A stretch of DNA of 48,674 bases, taken from assembly GCA_016867235.1 (NCBI GenBank), contig VGJY01000010.1, forward strand, positions 1-48,674. Reading direction: 5' to 3'. The number at the start of each line of letters is the position of its first letter. Position 1 is the first letter of the stretch. This DNA is from Candidatus Tanganyikabacteria bacterium (GTDB taxonomy: Bacteria; Cyanobacteriota; Sericytochromatia; S15B-MN24; VGJW01). A program made the translations under genes and the position numbers. Of this stretch, positions 39,309 through 47,580 are shown piece after piece. Below the pieces are notes generated by a model that saw only the letters and a program-made list of their open reading frames with translations, was not told the DNA's origin and did no database searches.

Positions 39309-40046
39309 ATGACCGAAGCCCTCCTGACCGCGGACGGTCTGCTGATCGGCTTCGGCAAGCGGCCGTTGCTGCCGCCGATCTCGTTCGCGGTGCGGCCGGG
39401 CGAGCTCTGGCTGCTGGTCGGGCGAAACGGATCGGGCAAGTCCACGTTGCTCCGGACGCTGGTGGGCCTCGTGCGGCCCGTCGGCGGCTCGGTTTCGCGG
39501 CCGCCGGGCGATCGCATCGCGTTCTTGCCGCAGCGCCAGATCCGCAACCCCGCCATCCCCCTGCGCAGCGTCGACCTGGTCGAGGAGGGCCTGGAGGCCG
39601 GGTGGTCATTCGTGCGGCCTTTCCGCCGGCGCGAGTCGGCAGCGGCCGCCCTGGCGGCCCTCGCCCGCGTCGAGGCGAGCGATCTGGCGTTCGCGTCGTT
39701 CCTGGATCTCTCGGAAGGGCAGCGGCAGCGAGTCCTGATGGCTCGCGCCTTCGTGGCGCGACCGAGCCTGGTGGTGGCGGACGAGCCGACCGCGGCGATG
39801 GACCTCCTGGCCGAACGGGAGGCACTCGGCCTGCTCGACCGCTCGCGCCGCGAGGCCGGCACGGCGGTGCTGCTGGTCAGCCACCACGTGCCGAGCGCGC
39901 TGGCCGTGGCCGACCGCCTGGTCGTCGTGGACGCCCTCGAACAGACGGTGGTCGTGGGGCCGCGGGCCGAGGTGGCGGCGCACCCGCTCGTCGAGCGCCT
40001 GGTGGCCGAAGCCCGGGGTGCCTGGCCCGGAGGCGTGCATGCCTGA
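39309..40046 (+). CDS. znuC: Metal ABC transporter ATP-binding protein (ZnuC-like)
   Basis: The 245-residue ATPase has Walker A VGRNGSGKST, signature FLDLSEGQRQRVLMARAF (LSEGQ instead of LSGGQ), Walker B SLVVADEPT and H-loop VSHHVPSA. It energises zinc or manganese import together with the permease at 40039. ATG 39309 has no strong Shine-Dalgarno, and the MITE-like repeat lies just upstream, so expression from the znuA promoter must pass through strong hairpins. It overlaps the permease gene by 8 nt. Confidence 0.9.
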   Translation: MTEALLTADGLLIGFGKRPLLPPISFAVRPGELWLLVGRNGSGKSTLLRTLVGLVRPVGGSVSRPPGDRIAFLPQRQIRNPAIPLRSVDLVEEGLEAGWSFVRPFRRRESAAAALAALARVEASDLAFASFLDLSEGQRQRVLMARAFVARPSLVVADEPTAAMDLLAEREALGLLDRSRREAGTAVLLVSHHVPSALAVADRLVVVDALEQTVVVGPRAEVAAHPLVERLVAEARGAWPGGVHA

Positions 40047-40893
40047 GGACGCGTCGCCGCTGGCGATGTTCGTCGCCAACTGGCCGCTGTTTCGAGATCC
40101 CATCCTCGTGGCGTCCATCGCGGGCGGCGTACTGGGCTATCTGGGCGTCTACATCCTCGCCCGGCGCATGGTGTTCGTCTCGGCCGCATTGACGCAGTCG
40201 GCGGGATTCGGCGTGGCGGTGGCGTTCTTGCTGCTCCTGTTCTTCCCCGCGGCGGGCCTGGCGCTCGACCCGCGGATCTGGGCCATCGGCATGGCGCTCG
40301 CGACGGCATGGCTGCTAGGCCGGCCCGCCGCGCAGGGAGCGTCGCGGGAGGGCCTCCTGGCCCTGGCCTATCTCTTTGCGGGCGCATGCGTCCTCGTGAT
40401 GGGCACGCGCTTCCACCAGGAAACGCACGACATCGAGGCCATCCTGTTCGGCACGGGCGTGCTGGTTTCGCCCGACGACCTGGCATTGATCTCGGTGGTC
40501 GGCGGGCTGACGCTCGGGCTGCAGGTCTGGTGGCGTCGCGGCTTCCTGTTCGCGAGCCTGGATCCGGAGGGCGCGGCCGTGCGGGGCCTTCCCGTGCGCT
40601 GGCTGGACGGCCTGCTGATGCTGCAGATCGCGGCGATGGTATCGCTGGGGACACGCGCCCTGGGTGTGTTACCCGTATTCGCCTTCAGCATCCTGCCGGC
40701 GCTCGCCGCCTCCTTGCTGGTGCGAGGCCCGAGGACCGCCCTGGCGGTGGCGACCCTGCTGGGCGTCGCGTGCGGCGCCGGCGGGTACCTGCTGGCGTTC
40801 CTCGCCGAGTTCCCGGTGGGCGCCAGCCAGACCCTCCTGGCGGCCCTGCCGGTGTTCGCGGCACTCGGCCTGCGGCCGCTGCGGCGAGCCTGA
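40039..40893 (+). CDS. znuB: Metal ABC transporter permease (ZnuB-like)
   Basis: The 284-residue membrane protein has 8-9 hydrophobic segments and the ABC-3 permease signatures GVLGYLGVYILARRMVFVSA, LTQSAGFGVAVAF and LGVLPVFAFSILPALAASLL. I use ATG 40039 because GGAGG (40029-40033) precedes it by 5 nt; the frame opens 21 nt earlier inside znuC. It forms the channel through which the metal enters the cytosol. It is the last gene of the locus. Confidence 0.92.
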   Translation: MPEDASPLAMFVANWPLFRDPILVASIAGGVLGYLGVYILARRMVFVSAALTQSAGFGVAVAFLLLLFFPAAGLALDPRIWAIGMALATAWLLGRPAAQGASREGLLALAYLFAGACVLVMGTRFHQETHDIEAILFGTGVLVSPDDLALISVVGGLTLGLQVWWRRGFLFASLDPEGAAVRGLPVRWLDGLLMLQIAAMVSLGTRALGVLPVFAFSILPALAASLLVRGPRTALAVATLLGVACGAGGYLLAFLAEFPVGASQTLLAALPVFAALGLRPLRRA

Positions 40894-40944
40894 GCCGCAT
40901 CAACCTCGGGATCGAATCAACCTGAGAGCGGCCCGGGGACGCCC

Positions 40945-41931
40945 TCAGCGCCGCCCGCGCGCGCCTTCGGTGCCATCCTGACCGGCGCCGCCGCCGAGGG
41001 CGAACACGAGTTGCGCCAGCACGCGATCGCCCGCGAGGCCGCCGAACAGCCGGGGCAGTTCCGCTCGCCGCGACAGCTCCAGGCGCAGGAGAGCGCGCGG
41101 CGCGATGCGCATGCCGTAGGCCACCGCGACGCCCTGGAGCAGGGGGCCGGAGTCGGCGCCCGGCAGCGCCACGTCGAGCCGGATGGCGGCCTCGAGCGGC
41201 CCGTAACTGGCCGCGGCCACGCCATGGCCGGCCACGGCTCGGGCGGCGCCGGTCCGCCAGTTACCCAATCCCGCGAAGCCCTCGGCGGCGACGAGCGCGC
41301 CGAAAGTCCGGGAATCGTGCCAGGTCAGGGTCGCGTCAGCGCCCGCCACCCCGGCGATCTGGTTCGTCGCGCCCGAGACGCCCAGGTCCAGGGCGGCGCC
41401 GCCGGGCAGTTCCACGCGCCCCTCGCCGCGCAGGATGCCGATCTGCCCTCCGCCGAAGAAGTCGTTACCGCCGTCCGCCAGTCCGCCCCGCAGCGAGAGG
41501 CCGGCATCGCCGAAGCGGACGAGGCCGCCCGTCGCCGCCAGGGTCCCGCCGAATGCCTGATCCAGGGCGACCGGGCGTGAGATCAGGGCTTCCTCCCCGA
41601 TCGGCGCCGAGTTTGCCCGGCCCACCGGCACGCGGAAGCGGCCGACGCGCACCGCAAGGAGCGAGCCCCCCACGTCCGCCCAGGCGCCGTCGACGCGCCA
41701 CCGGTCGGCCGCCAGGGTGAGCTCCGAACCCATGCGCGGCCACAGTTCGCCGGCCTCGCTGAGCGTGATGCCGAGCGTTCCCGACAACCACGACCCCGGC
41801 ACGGGTTCGGCCACCGTGCTGCCGACCAGGTGGACGTCGGTGGGATGCTGGGCGGCGGCCGGTGCCGGCTGGCTGGCCATGAGCCAACCTGCCAGGAGCG
41901 TGGCTTCCTTCCTTACAGACAGGCCGCACAC
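40945..41931 (-). CDS. Probable outer-membrane barrel protein
   Basis: The 328-residue product has a signal peptide (EATLLAGWLMASQPAPAAAQ, cleavage near AAA|QHP) and strand-rich sequence with many Gly and alternating hydrophobics (GGSLLAVRVGRFRVPVGRAN, GDAGLSLRGGLADGGNDFFG, GDRVLAQLVFALGGG), as in porin-like barrels. The GRFRVPVGRANSAPIGE stretch recalls the entry loop of Zn-associated outer-membrane proteins, weakly. The start is a GTG (41929-41931) with only GTGGGG upstream, so it is uncertain. It is convergent with znuB. The function is not known. Confidence 0.65.
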   Translation of the reverse strand: MCGLSVRKEATLLAGWLMASQPAPAAAQHPTDVHLVGSTVAEPVPGSWLSGTLGITLSEAGELWPRMGSELTLAADRWRVDGAWADVGGSLLAVRVGRFRVPVGRANSAPIGEEALISRPVALDQAFGGTLAATGGLVRFGDAGLSLRGGLADGGNDFFGGGQIGILRGEGRVELPGGAALDLGVSGATNQIAGVAGADATLTWHDSRTFGALVAAEGFAGLGNWRTGAARAVAGHGVAAASYGPLEAAIRLDVALPGADSGPLLQGVAVAYGMRIAPRALLRLELSRRAELPRLFGGLAGDRVLAQLVFALGGGAGQDGTEGARGRR

Positions 41932-41991
41932 GGCCCCACTCTAGGGGCCGGCGCGGCCTAAAGGGTAGTCAGTGTTGAACCAATCGCCTGG

Positions 41992-42636
41992 TCAGCAGCT
42001 CACGCCGAGCATGGACTGGAAGCCGTGCGCCGCCGACTCCATGAAGAACAGCATCGGGATCGACAGCATGAAGTTCGTGCGCGACGCGAGCAGGGCGATG
42101 CGCCCCGCCTTGGCCTTCTCCTCGGGCGTGGCTTCCACGATGCCCAGGACCTTCTTCTGGTTGGGCCAGATGAAGTACCAGACGTTGAACATCATGATGA
42201 TGCCGAGATAGCCGCCCAGGCCGATGCCCGCGAACGGGCCGCGAAGCATGAACGCCGGGCCGATGATGGCGCCCTTTGAGTTGAAGTACATGAGCAGCAG
42301 ACCGACGAGCACGGTGCCGACGGCCGCCCAGCGGAAGAAGAACAGCGCGGTGCGGACCAGGCTGCCCTCCTTGAAGAGTTCGGCCTTGGCTTCGGCGCCT
42401 ATCTTGGGCATGGAGGGCACCTGCACCAGGTTGAAGTAGTAGAGCAGGCCGATCCAGACGAAGCCGAACAGGAAGTGGAGCCACCGCAGGATGAACTCCG
42501 CCGCCAGGACGTTTTCCATCGGACGGGGCGCCGGGGCGGGCATGCACAGCATGAACGTGAGGCCCCAGGCCAGAACGACCGTCAGGACCACGCCCAGCGC
42601 GGCGGTTTGCCATGGGTTTTCCAGTGGATTCTTCAT
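41992..42636 (-). CDS. PuuD-like membrane protein (urate hydroxylase N-terminal domain family)
   Basis: The 214-residue protein has five hydrophobic helices and matches the N-terminal membrane domain of PuuD: EFILRWLHFLFGFVWIGLLY, VRTALFFFRWAAVGTVLVGL and GGYLGIIMMFNVWYFIWPNQ. Full-length PuuD enzymes carry a C-terminal cytochrome c, absent here, so this is the membrane domain alone; such proteins also occur in non-purine contexts. No other purine catabolism gene lies nearby. ATG 42634-42636 has AAGGA about 9 nt upstream. The fold assignment is good; the role in urate oxidation is unproven. Confidence 0.85.
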   Translation of the reverse strand: MKNPLENPWQTAALGVVLTVVLAWGLTFMLCMPAPAPRPMENVLAAEFILRWLHFLFGFVWIGLLYYFNLVQVPSMPKIGAEAKAELFKEGSLVRTALFFFRWAAVGTVLVGLLLMYFNSKGAIIGPAFMLRGPFAGIGLGGYLGIIMMFNVWYFIWPNQKKVLGIVEATPEEKAKAGRIALLASRTNFMLSIPMLFFMESAAHGFQSMLGVSC

Positions 42637-42754
42637 CGTTTATTTCCTTGATTTGGACAAATTGTCAGGCTAGCGAGGGATGGCCGGATCATGCCGACAT
42701 TTCGGCCCGGGGTCAAGGAATCGTCCTCGCGTCTGCTACGCTTGTGGCTGCAAG

Positions 42755-43837
42755 ATGGATATCGCCCGCTCCGGCCTGGAAGGCTGGTTCAACGAGCAGC
42801 ACCCCGGCACTCGCCACGACCTGGGAGGCACCATGGTCCCCGCGGCGCGCGATCGCATCGCCGCGCTCTGGCGGCCCGATTGCCTGGCCATGGGGTATCC
42901 GCCGACCAGCGGCTCCGCGGATCTCCGGTCGCTGCTTGCTCGCCACGAGGATCTGGACCCGGGCGACCTGGTGCTGACGTGCGGGGCGACCGAGGCCAAC
43001 GCCGCGGCCGTGCTGGCATGCGTGGAGCCGGGGCGCGAGGTCGTGCTGCAGCATCCCGTTTACTACCAGTTCGAGCCGTTGCTGCTCGCCGGGGGTGCGC
43101 GGATCGTGCGCTGGGACCCGTTCGGCGGCGAACCCGCGCCGATCGGGCCGGAGACTGGTCTGGTCGTGCTCAATACGCCCCACAACCCCACGGGGCGCGT
43201 CTTCGATCCCGAGGGCGTGGTGCGTCTGGCCGAGGCGTTGCCGTCCTGCCGGGTCCTGGTGGACGAGGTCTACCGCGGGGTGACCGCCGACGCGCCCGGC
43301 ACCGCGGCCCTGCTGTCGCCGCGGGTCGTCGCGACGTCGTCCTTCGCGAAGCGCTGGGGGATGCCCGGTCTGCGTCTGGGCTGGCTGGCGTGCCGGGACG
43401 CCCAGGTGCGGGAGCGCGCGCACGCCTGGCACCACTACCTGGCGCACAGCCCGCCCGCCGCGAGCGAGCGCCTCGTGGTGGCGCTGTGGCCGGAACTGCT
43501 GGTGATGCTCCGCGAGAGCCGGGTCCTGGCCCAGCGCAACGTGGGGATCCTGGCGGCCTGGCTGGCCGAACTGCGGGGAGTCGTCGAGGGGCGGCCGCCG
43601 GAGGGCGGCGTCACCACGCTGGTGCGGCCGACCGGGTTCGCCGGGGACGACGTGGCGCTGGCGCTGCGGCTGCGGCGCGAGTTTGGCGTGTTCGTGTTGC
43701 CGGGCGCTTACGTGGGCTATCCGGGCTGGTTGCGCGTGGGCTGCGGGCACCGCGAGGCGGCGGATCTGGTGGCGGCCCTCGCGGCGCTCGAGGGCGCGTT
43801 CCGCGCCGTGGGCGCGGCGGCCGGGGAGCGCGTGTGA
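42755..43837 (+). CDS. PLP-dependent aminotransferase class I/II
   Basis: From ATG 42755 (MDIARSGLEGWFNEQH) the 360-residue enzyme has the fold-type I signatures VLTCGATEANAAAV, VVLNTPHNPTGRVF (Asn), VLVDEVYRGV (Asp, Tyr) and SSFAKRWGMPGLRLGW, where Lys binds pyridoxal phosphate. It transfers amino groups or acts as a C-S lyase-like enzyme; the substrate cannot be read. No Shine-Dalgarno is seen; TGC-TACGCT about 14 nt upstream resembles the extended -10 seen elsewhere, so the mRNA may have a very short leader. Its stop overlaps acpS as GTGA. Confidence 0.9.
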   Translation: MDIARSGLEGWFNEQHPGTRHDLGGTMVPAARDRIAALWRPDCLAMGYPPTSGSADLRSLLARHEDLDPGDLVLTCGATEANAAAVLACVEPGREVVLQHPVYYQFEPLLLAGGARIVRWDPFGGEPAPIGPETGLVVLNTPHNPTGRVFDPEGVVRLAEALPSCRVLVDEVYRGVTADAPGTAALLSPRVVATSSFAKRWGMPGLRLGWLACRDAQVRERAHAWHHYLAHSPPAASERLVVALWPELLVMLRESRVLAQRNVGILAAWLAELRGVVEGRPPEGGVTTLVRPTGFAGDDVALALRLRREFGVFVLPGAYVGYPGWLRVGCGHREAADLVAALAALEGAFRAVGAAAGERV

Positions 43838-44247
43838 CGGGGCCGGACCTCGGACTTCCGCCCCGGTTCGTGCACGGCATCGGCATCGACGTCTGCGAGA
43901 TCGGGCGCGTACGGCGCCTCGTGGAGAAGTACGGCGAGCGGTTCCTGCGCCGCGTCTTCACCGCGGGGGAGCGGGCGTACGCGTTCAGGCACCGCGACCC
44001 GGCACCGTCCCTGGCGGCGCGCTTTGCCGCGAAGGAGGCCGGCCTGAAGGCCCTCGGCGCGGGAATGCCGCCCGGCATGACGTGGCGCGATTTCGAGGTC
44101 GTACGGCATGGCGGGCCGCCGCGGCTGGTCTTCAACGGGCTGGCTGCGGAGATCGCCCGGAGCGAGGGAGTGGGCGCCGCCCACCTGGCGCTTTCCCACG
44201 ACGGCGGCATGGCGACCGCATTCGTGGTGCTCGAGCGCGGGTTGTGA
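43834..44247 (+). CDS. acpS: Holo-[acyl-carrier-protein] synthase AcpS
   Basis: From GTG 43834 the 137-residue protein shows the AcpS motifs HGIGIDVCEIGRVRRLVEKY (Mg-binding Asp), FLRRVFTAGERAYAF and LAARFAAKEAGLKALGAG (Glu/Lys). It transfers 4'-phosphopantetheine from CoA to acyl carrier protein in fatty-acid synthesis. The start overlaps the aminotransferase stop (GTGA), so it depends on upstream translation. Length and motifs are normal for the bacterial enzyme. Confidence 0.94.
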   Translation: MTGPDLGLPPRFVHGIGIDVCEIGRVRRLVEKYGERFLRRVFTAGERAYAFRHRDPAPSLAARFAAKEAGLKALGAGMPPGMTWRDFEVVRHGGPPRLVFNGLAAEIARSEGVGAAHLALSHDGGMATAFVVLERGL

Positions 44248-44275
44248 CCTGGATCTCTCAACCGGAAGGGCGGCC

Positions 44276-44710
44276 GTGCCGAACTCCGGGATCATGGGGG
44301 TCAGTTCGTTCCGGTCGACCGAAATCGTCGCGCTCGCGCAACTGGTGTTGACGCGCGAGTTTCATGGGCCGGTGCGCACCGCGACCGCGCAGGAGTTGCT
44401 GCAGCACGCGCGCCTGGCCCTCGGCCGGGGCGAGGCGGCCTTCGCCGCCGATCTCGCGTCGCTCGCCGCGAAGATGATGGCTCCTGGCAACCGGTCCGGC
44501 GAACTGGCCGGCGAGCTCATGCAGGATGGCGGCGGGGCTTTGAGCGATCCGGCCACAGAGGCCGGGACGCGGCCGCCCGCGCTGCCGGGCCTGGAGGTGC
44601 TCGAACTCCGGGAGCGGGGCGTGGTCCTGGAGCCGCCCGCGCAGCCGCCCCGAGCCATCCCGCCGCGGCTGGCTAGCGAGTGGAAGCCCCGCGGGATTCC
44701 GCGGACCTGA
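44276..44710 (+). CDS. Hypothetical protein
   Basis: From GTG 44276 (GGAAGGG about 6 nt upstream) the 144-residue protein has a helical N-terminal half (STEIVALAQLVLTREFHGPV, TATAQELLQHARLALGRGEA) and a proline-rich C-terminal third. I recognise no family. It follows acpS by 28 nt and may be co-transcribed. Its 3' end overlaps the convergent protease gene by 38 nt. The ribosome binding site and codon pattern favour a real gene. Confidence 0.6.
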   Translation: MPNSGIMGVSSFRSTEIVALAQLVLTREFHGPVRTATAQELLQHARLALGRGEAAFAADLASLAAKMMAPGNRSGELAGELMQDGGGALSDPATEAGTRPPALPGLEVLELRERGVVLEPPAQPPRAIPPRLASEWKPRGIPRT

Positions 44711-45398
44711 TCGCTTCGCGCAGCGCGCCCCTGACCGTCGCCGCATCGGCGGGCGCGGAGGCCGCGGAGAGAAGCCGGGCGATCATGCCGCTGACCCTCG
44801 CCGCCGCGAAGCTATGGCCCCGGAAATTCGGGCGCTTCCCCGGGAGCGGCCGGGGGTGGCCGTGCGCGGCGAAGTCGAGGGGTTCGGGAGCGGGCGCGAG
44901 GCCGAACTCCGGGACATCGTCCGTCGCGATCACGCCGATCGGGCCGGGCAGCGTCGCGGGCACCTCGCGGCCGGCGGCGACGATCAGGACGCCGCGCGCG
45001 GCGGCCAGATCGCATACGTCGGCCAGGCGTCGGGCGTGGGCGGGGTCCGGCGTGCAGAGCGAGAGGTTCACGATCCGCGCCTCCTGCTGGATGGCCCACC
45101 GGATGGCCCCCACGAGCTGATCGCAGGTTGCGGCTGGCCGCTCCGAGAAGATTCGCACTGCAAGCAGGTCGACATCGGGCGCCACCGCCCGCACCGCGCC
45201 GGCCACCGCACTCCCGTGGCCGAGTCGGTCCTGCCAGTCGGGCTCGTGGGCGATCCGGCCGGGACCCAGCGACACGACGTGGACGCCGGCCGCGACCGGG
45301 CCGACGTGGGAGTGCCGCGGGTTCAGGCCGCTATCGACGATGGCGACGCGGATGCCCAGGCCGCTGCCGGGAAGCAGGTCGCGCAGGTCGGGGATCAC
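44673..45398 (-). CDS. Small subtilisin-like (S8) protease, oxyanion Asn replaced
   Basis: The 241-residue product is a compact S8 domain without signal or propeptide. The catalytic triad can be placed at D22 (VAIVDSGLNPRH), H61 (LGHGSAVAGAV) and S196 (FRGHSFAAARVSGM). The oxyanion-hole asparagine, normally AAGN, is arginine here (VAAGREVPATL, R144), which could weaken or change activity. The start GTG (45396-45398) overlaps the ABC exporter stop as GTGA, so the two are translated together, suggesting that the protease processes the exported substrate. It is probably cytosolic unless exported by its partner. It overlaps the unknown gene on the other strand by 38 nt. Confidence 0.8.
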   Translation of the reverse strand: MIPDLRDLLPGSGLGIRVAIVDSGLNPRHSHVGPVAAGVHVVSLGPGRIAHEPDWQDRLGHGSAVAGAVRAVAPDVDLLAVRIFSERPAATCDQLVGAIRWAIQQEARIVNLSLCTPDPAHARRLADVCDLAAARGVLIVAAGREVPATLPGPIGVIATDDVPEFGLAPAPEPLDFAAHGHPRPLPGKRPNFRGHSFAAARVSGMIARLLSAASAPADAATVRGALREAIRSAESRGASTR

Positions 45399-47125
45399 GG
45401 GCGCGCCTCGGCGCGGGGGGCATCGGCGGCCGCGAGCAGGCGCGCGAAGGATCCCCCCCGGGCCGCCAGGGCGTGCGGCGACCCGGCCTCCGCGATGCGC
45501 CCGGCCTCCAGGACCAGCACCTCGTCGGCGCGCAAGGCGGTATGGATCCGGTGCGTGACCAGGACCGTCGTCCGGCGGGCGCCGGCGCGGCGGCGGATGG
45601 CTTCCCAGACCGCGTCTTCGGCGAGCGGATCGAGCGCCGCGGTGGCCTCGTCCAGGATGAGGAGCGGCGGATCGCGCAGCAAGGCCCGCGCCAAACTGAC
45701 GCGCTGGCGCTCCCCGCCGGAGAGCCGCGCCCCGCGTTCGCCCACGACTGTCGCGGGGTCGAGGTTCGGTAGCCCGGCGGCTTGCAGGGCCGCATGCACC
45801 TCGGCGTCGGTGGCTTCCGGCCTGGCGAGGCGGACGTTCTCCGCGATGGTGTCGTGGAAGAGGAAGGCGTCCTGGCCCACCACCGCCACCCGCGCCCGCC
45901 AGAGATCGCCGTCCAGGTCGGCCAGGACCTGGTCGCCGCAGCGGATGGCGCCGCCCGTCGGCTCGAGGACCTTGAGCAGGAGGTGGAGCAAGGTCGACTT
46001 GCCCGCGCCCGAGGCGCCCACTACCGCCGTGACCCGCCCCCCCGGGAAGGTCGCGGTGACGTCCGCCAGGGCCGCGCCGCCCGCGCCGGGATACCGGTAG
46101 GTCAGGGCGTCGAGGCACAGGTCGGCCGCCGGGTCCGCCGGGACCGCTCCTCCCTGCGCGAGGCCGGCCGGCACGTCGGCGATCTCCAGGACGCGACCGA
46201 GGGCGACCCGGGCGCGCTGCACGCGGAGGTAGAGCGCCGCCAGGCCGCGCAGCGGGCCATGGAAGCGCCACTGATAGGCCAGGAAGGCCACGAGGCCGCC
46301 CCAGGTGAGGCTTCCGGCCTCGATCTGCGCCGCCCCGAGGGCGATCACGCACAGCGTGCCCGCTCCGAGGAACAGGGCGGGCAGGCCCTCGCCTGCGGCG
46401 CTCGTCGCCTGCTGCGCCATGAGGGTGCCGATGAAGCGATCGTTGAGGCCGCGGTAGCGGGCGTTCATGCGGTCGAACAGTCCGAAAGCCTGGATTTCCG
46501 CCATGCCGCCGATCGACTCGCCCAGGAAGCTCATGGCGTCGCCGGCCTGCTCCCGCAGATCCTTCGCCAGCGCCACGGCCCGAGGGCGTATCAGTCGCAC
46601 GGCCACGGCGAGGCCGGGCGCGAAGAGGAAGGAGACGAGCGCGAGTTGCCAGGAAAGCCAGACGAGCGCCACCGCCGAGGTGGCGACGGCCAGCAGGCCC
46701 AGGACCAGACCCAGCGTGCCGTCGGCAAGGGCGCTCTGCGCTTCCGCCACGTCGGCCGTCAGGCGGCTCAGGAGGTCGCCGGTGCGCGACCGGGCGAAGA
46801 ACGTCCGCGGCAGGCGTTGCAGGTGGCGAAACAGGGAGAGGCGGACGTCGAAGAGCACCTTGGCGGTGACCCAGGCGTGGAGGGCCTGACCGCCCGTGCG
46901 CACCGCAAGCGCCGCGAAGCCCAGGGCGAAGAGCAGGGCCGCGGTGGCGGGCAGGCGATCGGGCCGGTTGGCCACGGCGACCGTATCAACCAGGAGCTTG
47001 GCGGCGAGGGGTACGGCGAGCCCGACCGCCGTCGAGACGAGCGCCGCCAGGCCCACCACGGCCAGGTGCGGCGCGTAGGGGCGCAGGAAGGGGAGGAGAC
47101 GGCGGAGGTCGGCTGGCGTGTCGAT
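45395..47125 (-). CDS. ABC exporter, fused membrane and ATPase domains
   Basis: The protein (about 577 residues) has six hydrophobic segments in the first ~310 residues followed by an ATPase with Walker A VVGASGAGKSTLLHLL, Q-loop VAVVGQDAFLFHDTI, signature ARLSGGERQRVSLARAL, Walker B LLILDEATAALD and H-loop VTHRIH. This is the MsbA/peptide-exporter type. The start is uncertain: no ATG, GTG or TTG lies between the upstream stop and the first membrane helix. I use ATC 47123-47125 (AGGA 8 nt upstream), which keeps the typical DLRRLLPFLRPY pre-helix; the first GTG is at 47057-47059, inside helix 1. The substrate is unknown; context suggests a peptide matured by the coupled protease. Confidence 0.85.
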   Translation of the reverse strand: MDTPADLRRLLPFLRPYAPHLAVVGLAALVSTAVGLAVPLAAKLLVDTVAVANRPDRLPATAALLFALGFAALAVRTGGQALHAWVTAKVLFDVRLSLFRHLQRLPRTFFARSRTGDLLSRLTADVAEAQSALADGTLGLVLGLLAVATSAVALVWLSWQLALVSFLFAPGLAVAVRLIRPRAVALAKDLREQAGDAMSFLGESIGGMAEIQAFGLFDRMNARYRGLNDRFIGTLMAQQATSAAGEGLPALFLGAGTLCVIALGAAQIEAGSLTWGGLVAFLAYQWRFHGPLRGLAALYLRVQRARVALGRVLEIADVPAGLAQGGAVPADPAADLCLDALTYRYPGAGGAALADVTATFPGGRVTAVVGASGAGKSTLLHLLLKVLEPTGGAIRCGDQVLADLDGDLWRARVAVVGQDAFLFHDTIAENVRLARPEATDAEVHAALQAAGLPNLDPATVVGERGARLSGGERQRVSLARALLRDPPLLILDEATAALDPLAEDAVWEAIRRRAGARRTTVLVTHRIHTALRADEVLVLEAGRIAEAGSPHALAARGGSFARLLAAADAPRAEARP

Positions 47126-47163
47126 GGGCGGGATCCTGGGCGAAGCGGGAAGCCGTCGCCAGT

Positions 47164-47580
47164 TTACCGCTTCGCGCTCGTGTCGGTCAGGACGATGCGC
47201 GTGGTCTCGCCTTCGGCGACCTGCCCGCTCGCGAAGGCCTCGCTCTCCACCAGGTTGACGTAGTACTCCCCGACCCGCATGCGTTCGAGGACGGCCTTGC
47301 CGGCGGCATCGGTTGCCGCGAAGACGCCGGCTGCGCACATCACGGTCCGCTGCTGGCCGCGCCAAGAGGCATAGACGCTCTTGCTGGCCAGGGGCTCCCC
47401 GGCCGCGTTCTTGACGGCGATCTCGAGCCGCCCGACCGGGATGATGGCCAGCGTCGTGTACTCCCGCGGGATCTGGGGGCTGCAGCCCGTGTAGGTGGGC
47501 TGCAGGAGGTTCGCGACGCAGCCCGAGAGGGCGAGGACGAAAACCGGGGCCAGAAGGGGGAGCCTGCCTGCCATGGTCAC
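47164..47580 (-). CDS. Small lipoprotein
   Basis: The 138-residue product has a lipoprotein signal ending VLALSGC and a beta-sandwich-like mature domain (GRLEIAVKNAAGEPLASKSV, AATDAAGKAVLERMRVGEYY) similar in pattern to carboxypeptidase-regulatory-like or transthyretin-like folds. Two further cysteines (YTGCSP and VMCAAG) may form a disulphide. The start is GTG 47578-47580, overlapping the upstream stop (GTGA); ATG 47572-47574 is an alternative. It is followed by the ABC exporter about 40 nt downstream and is likely part of that export operon. Confidence 0.75.
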   Translation of the reverse strand: MTMAGRLPLLAPVFVLALSGCVANLLQPTYTGCSPQIPREYTTLAIIPVGRLEIAVKNAAGEPLASKSVYASWRGQQRTVMCAAGVFAATDAAGKAVLERMRVGEYYVNLVESEAFASGQVAEGETTRIVLTDTSAKR

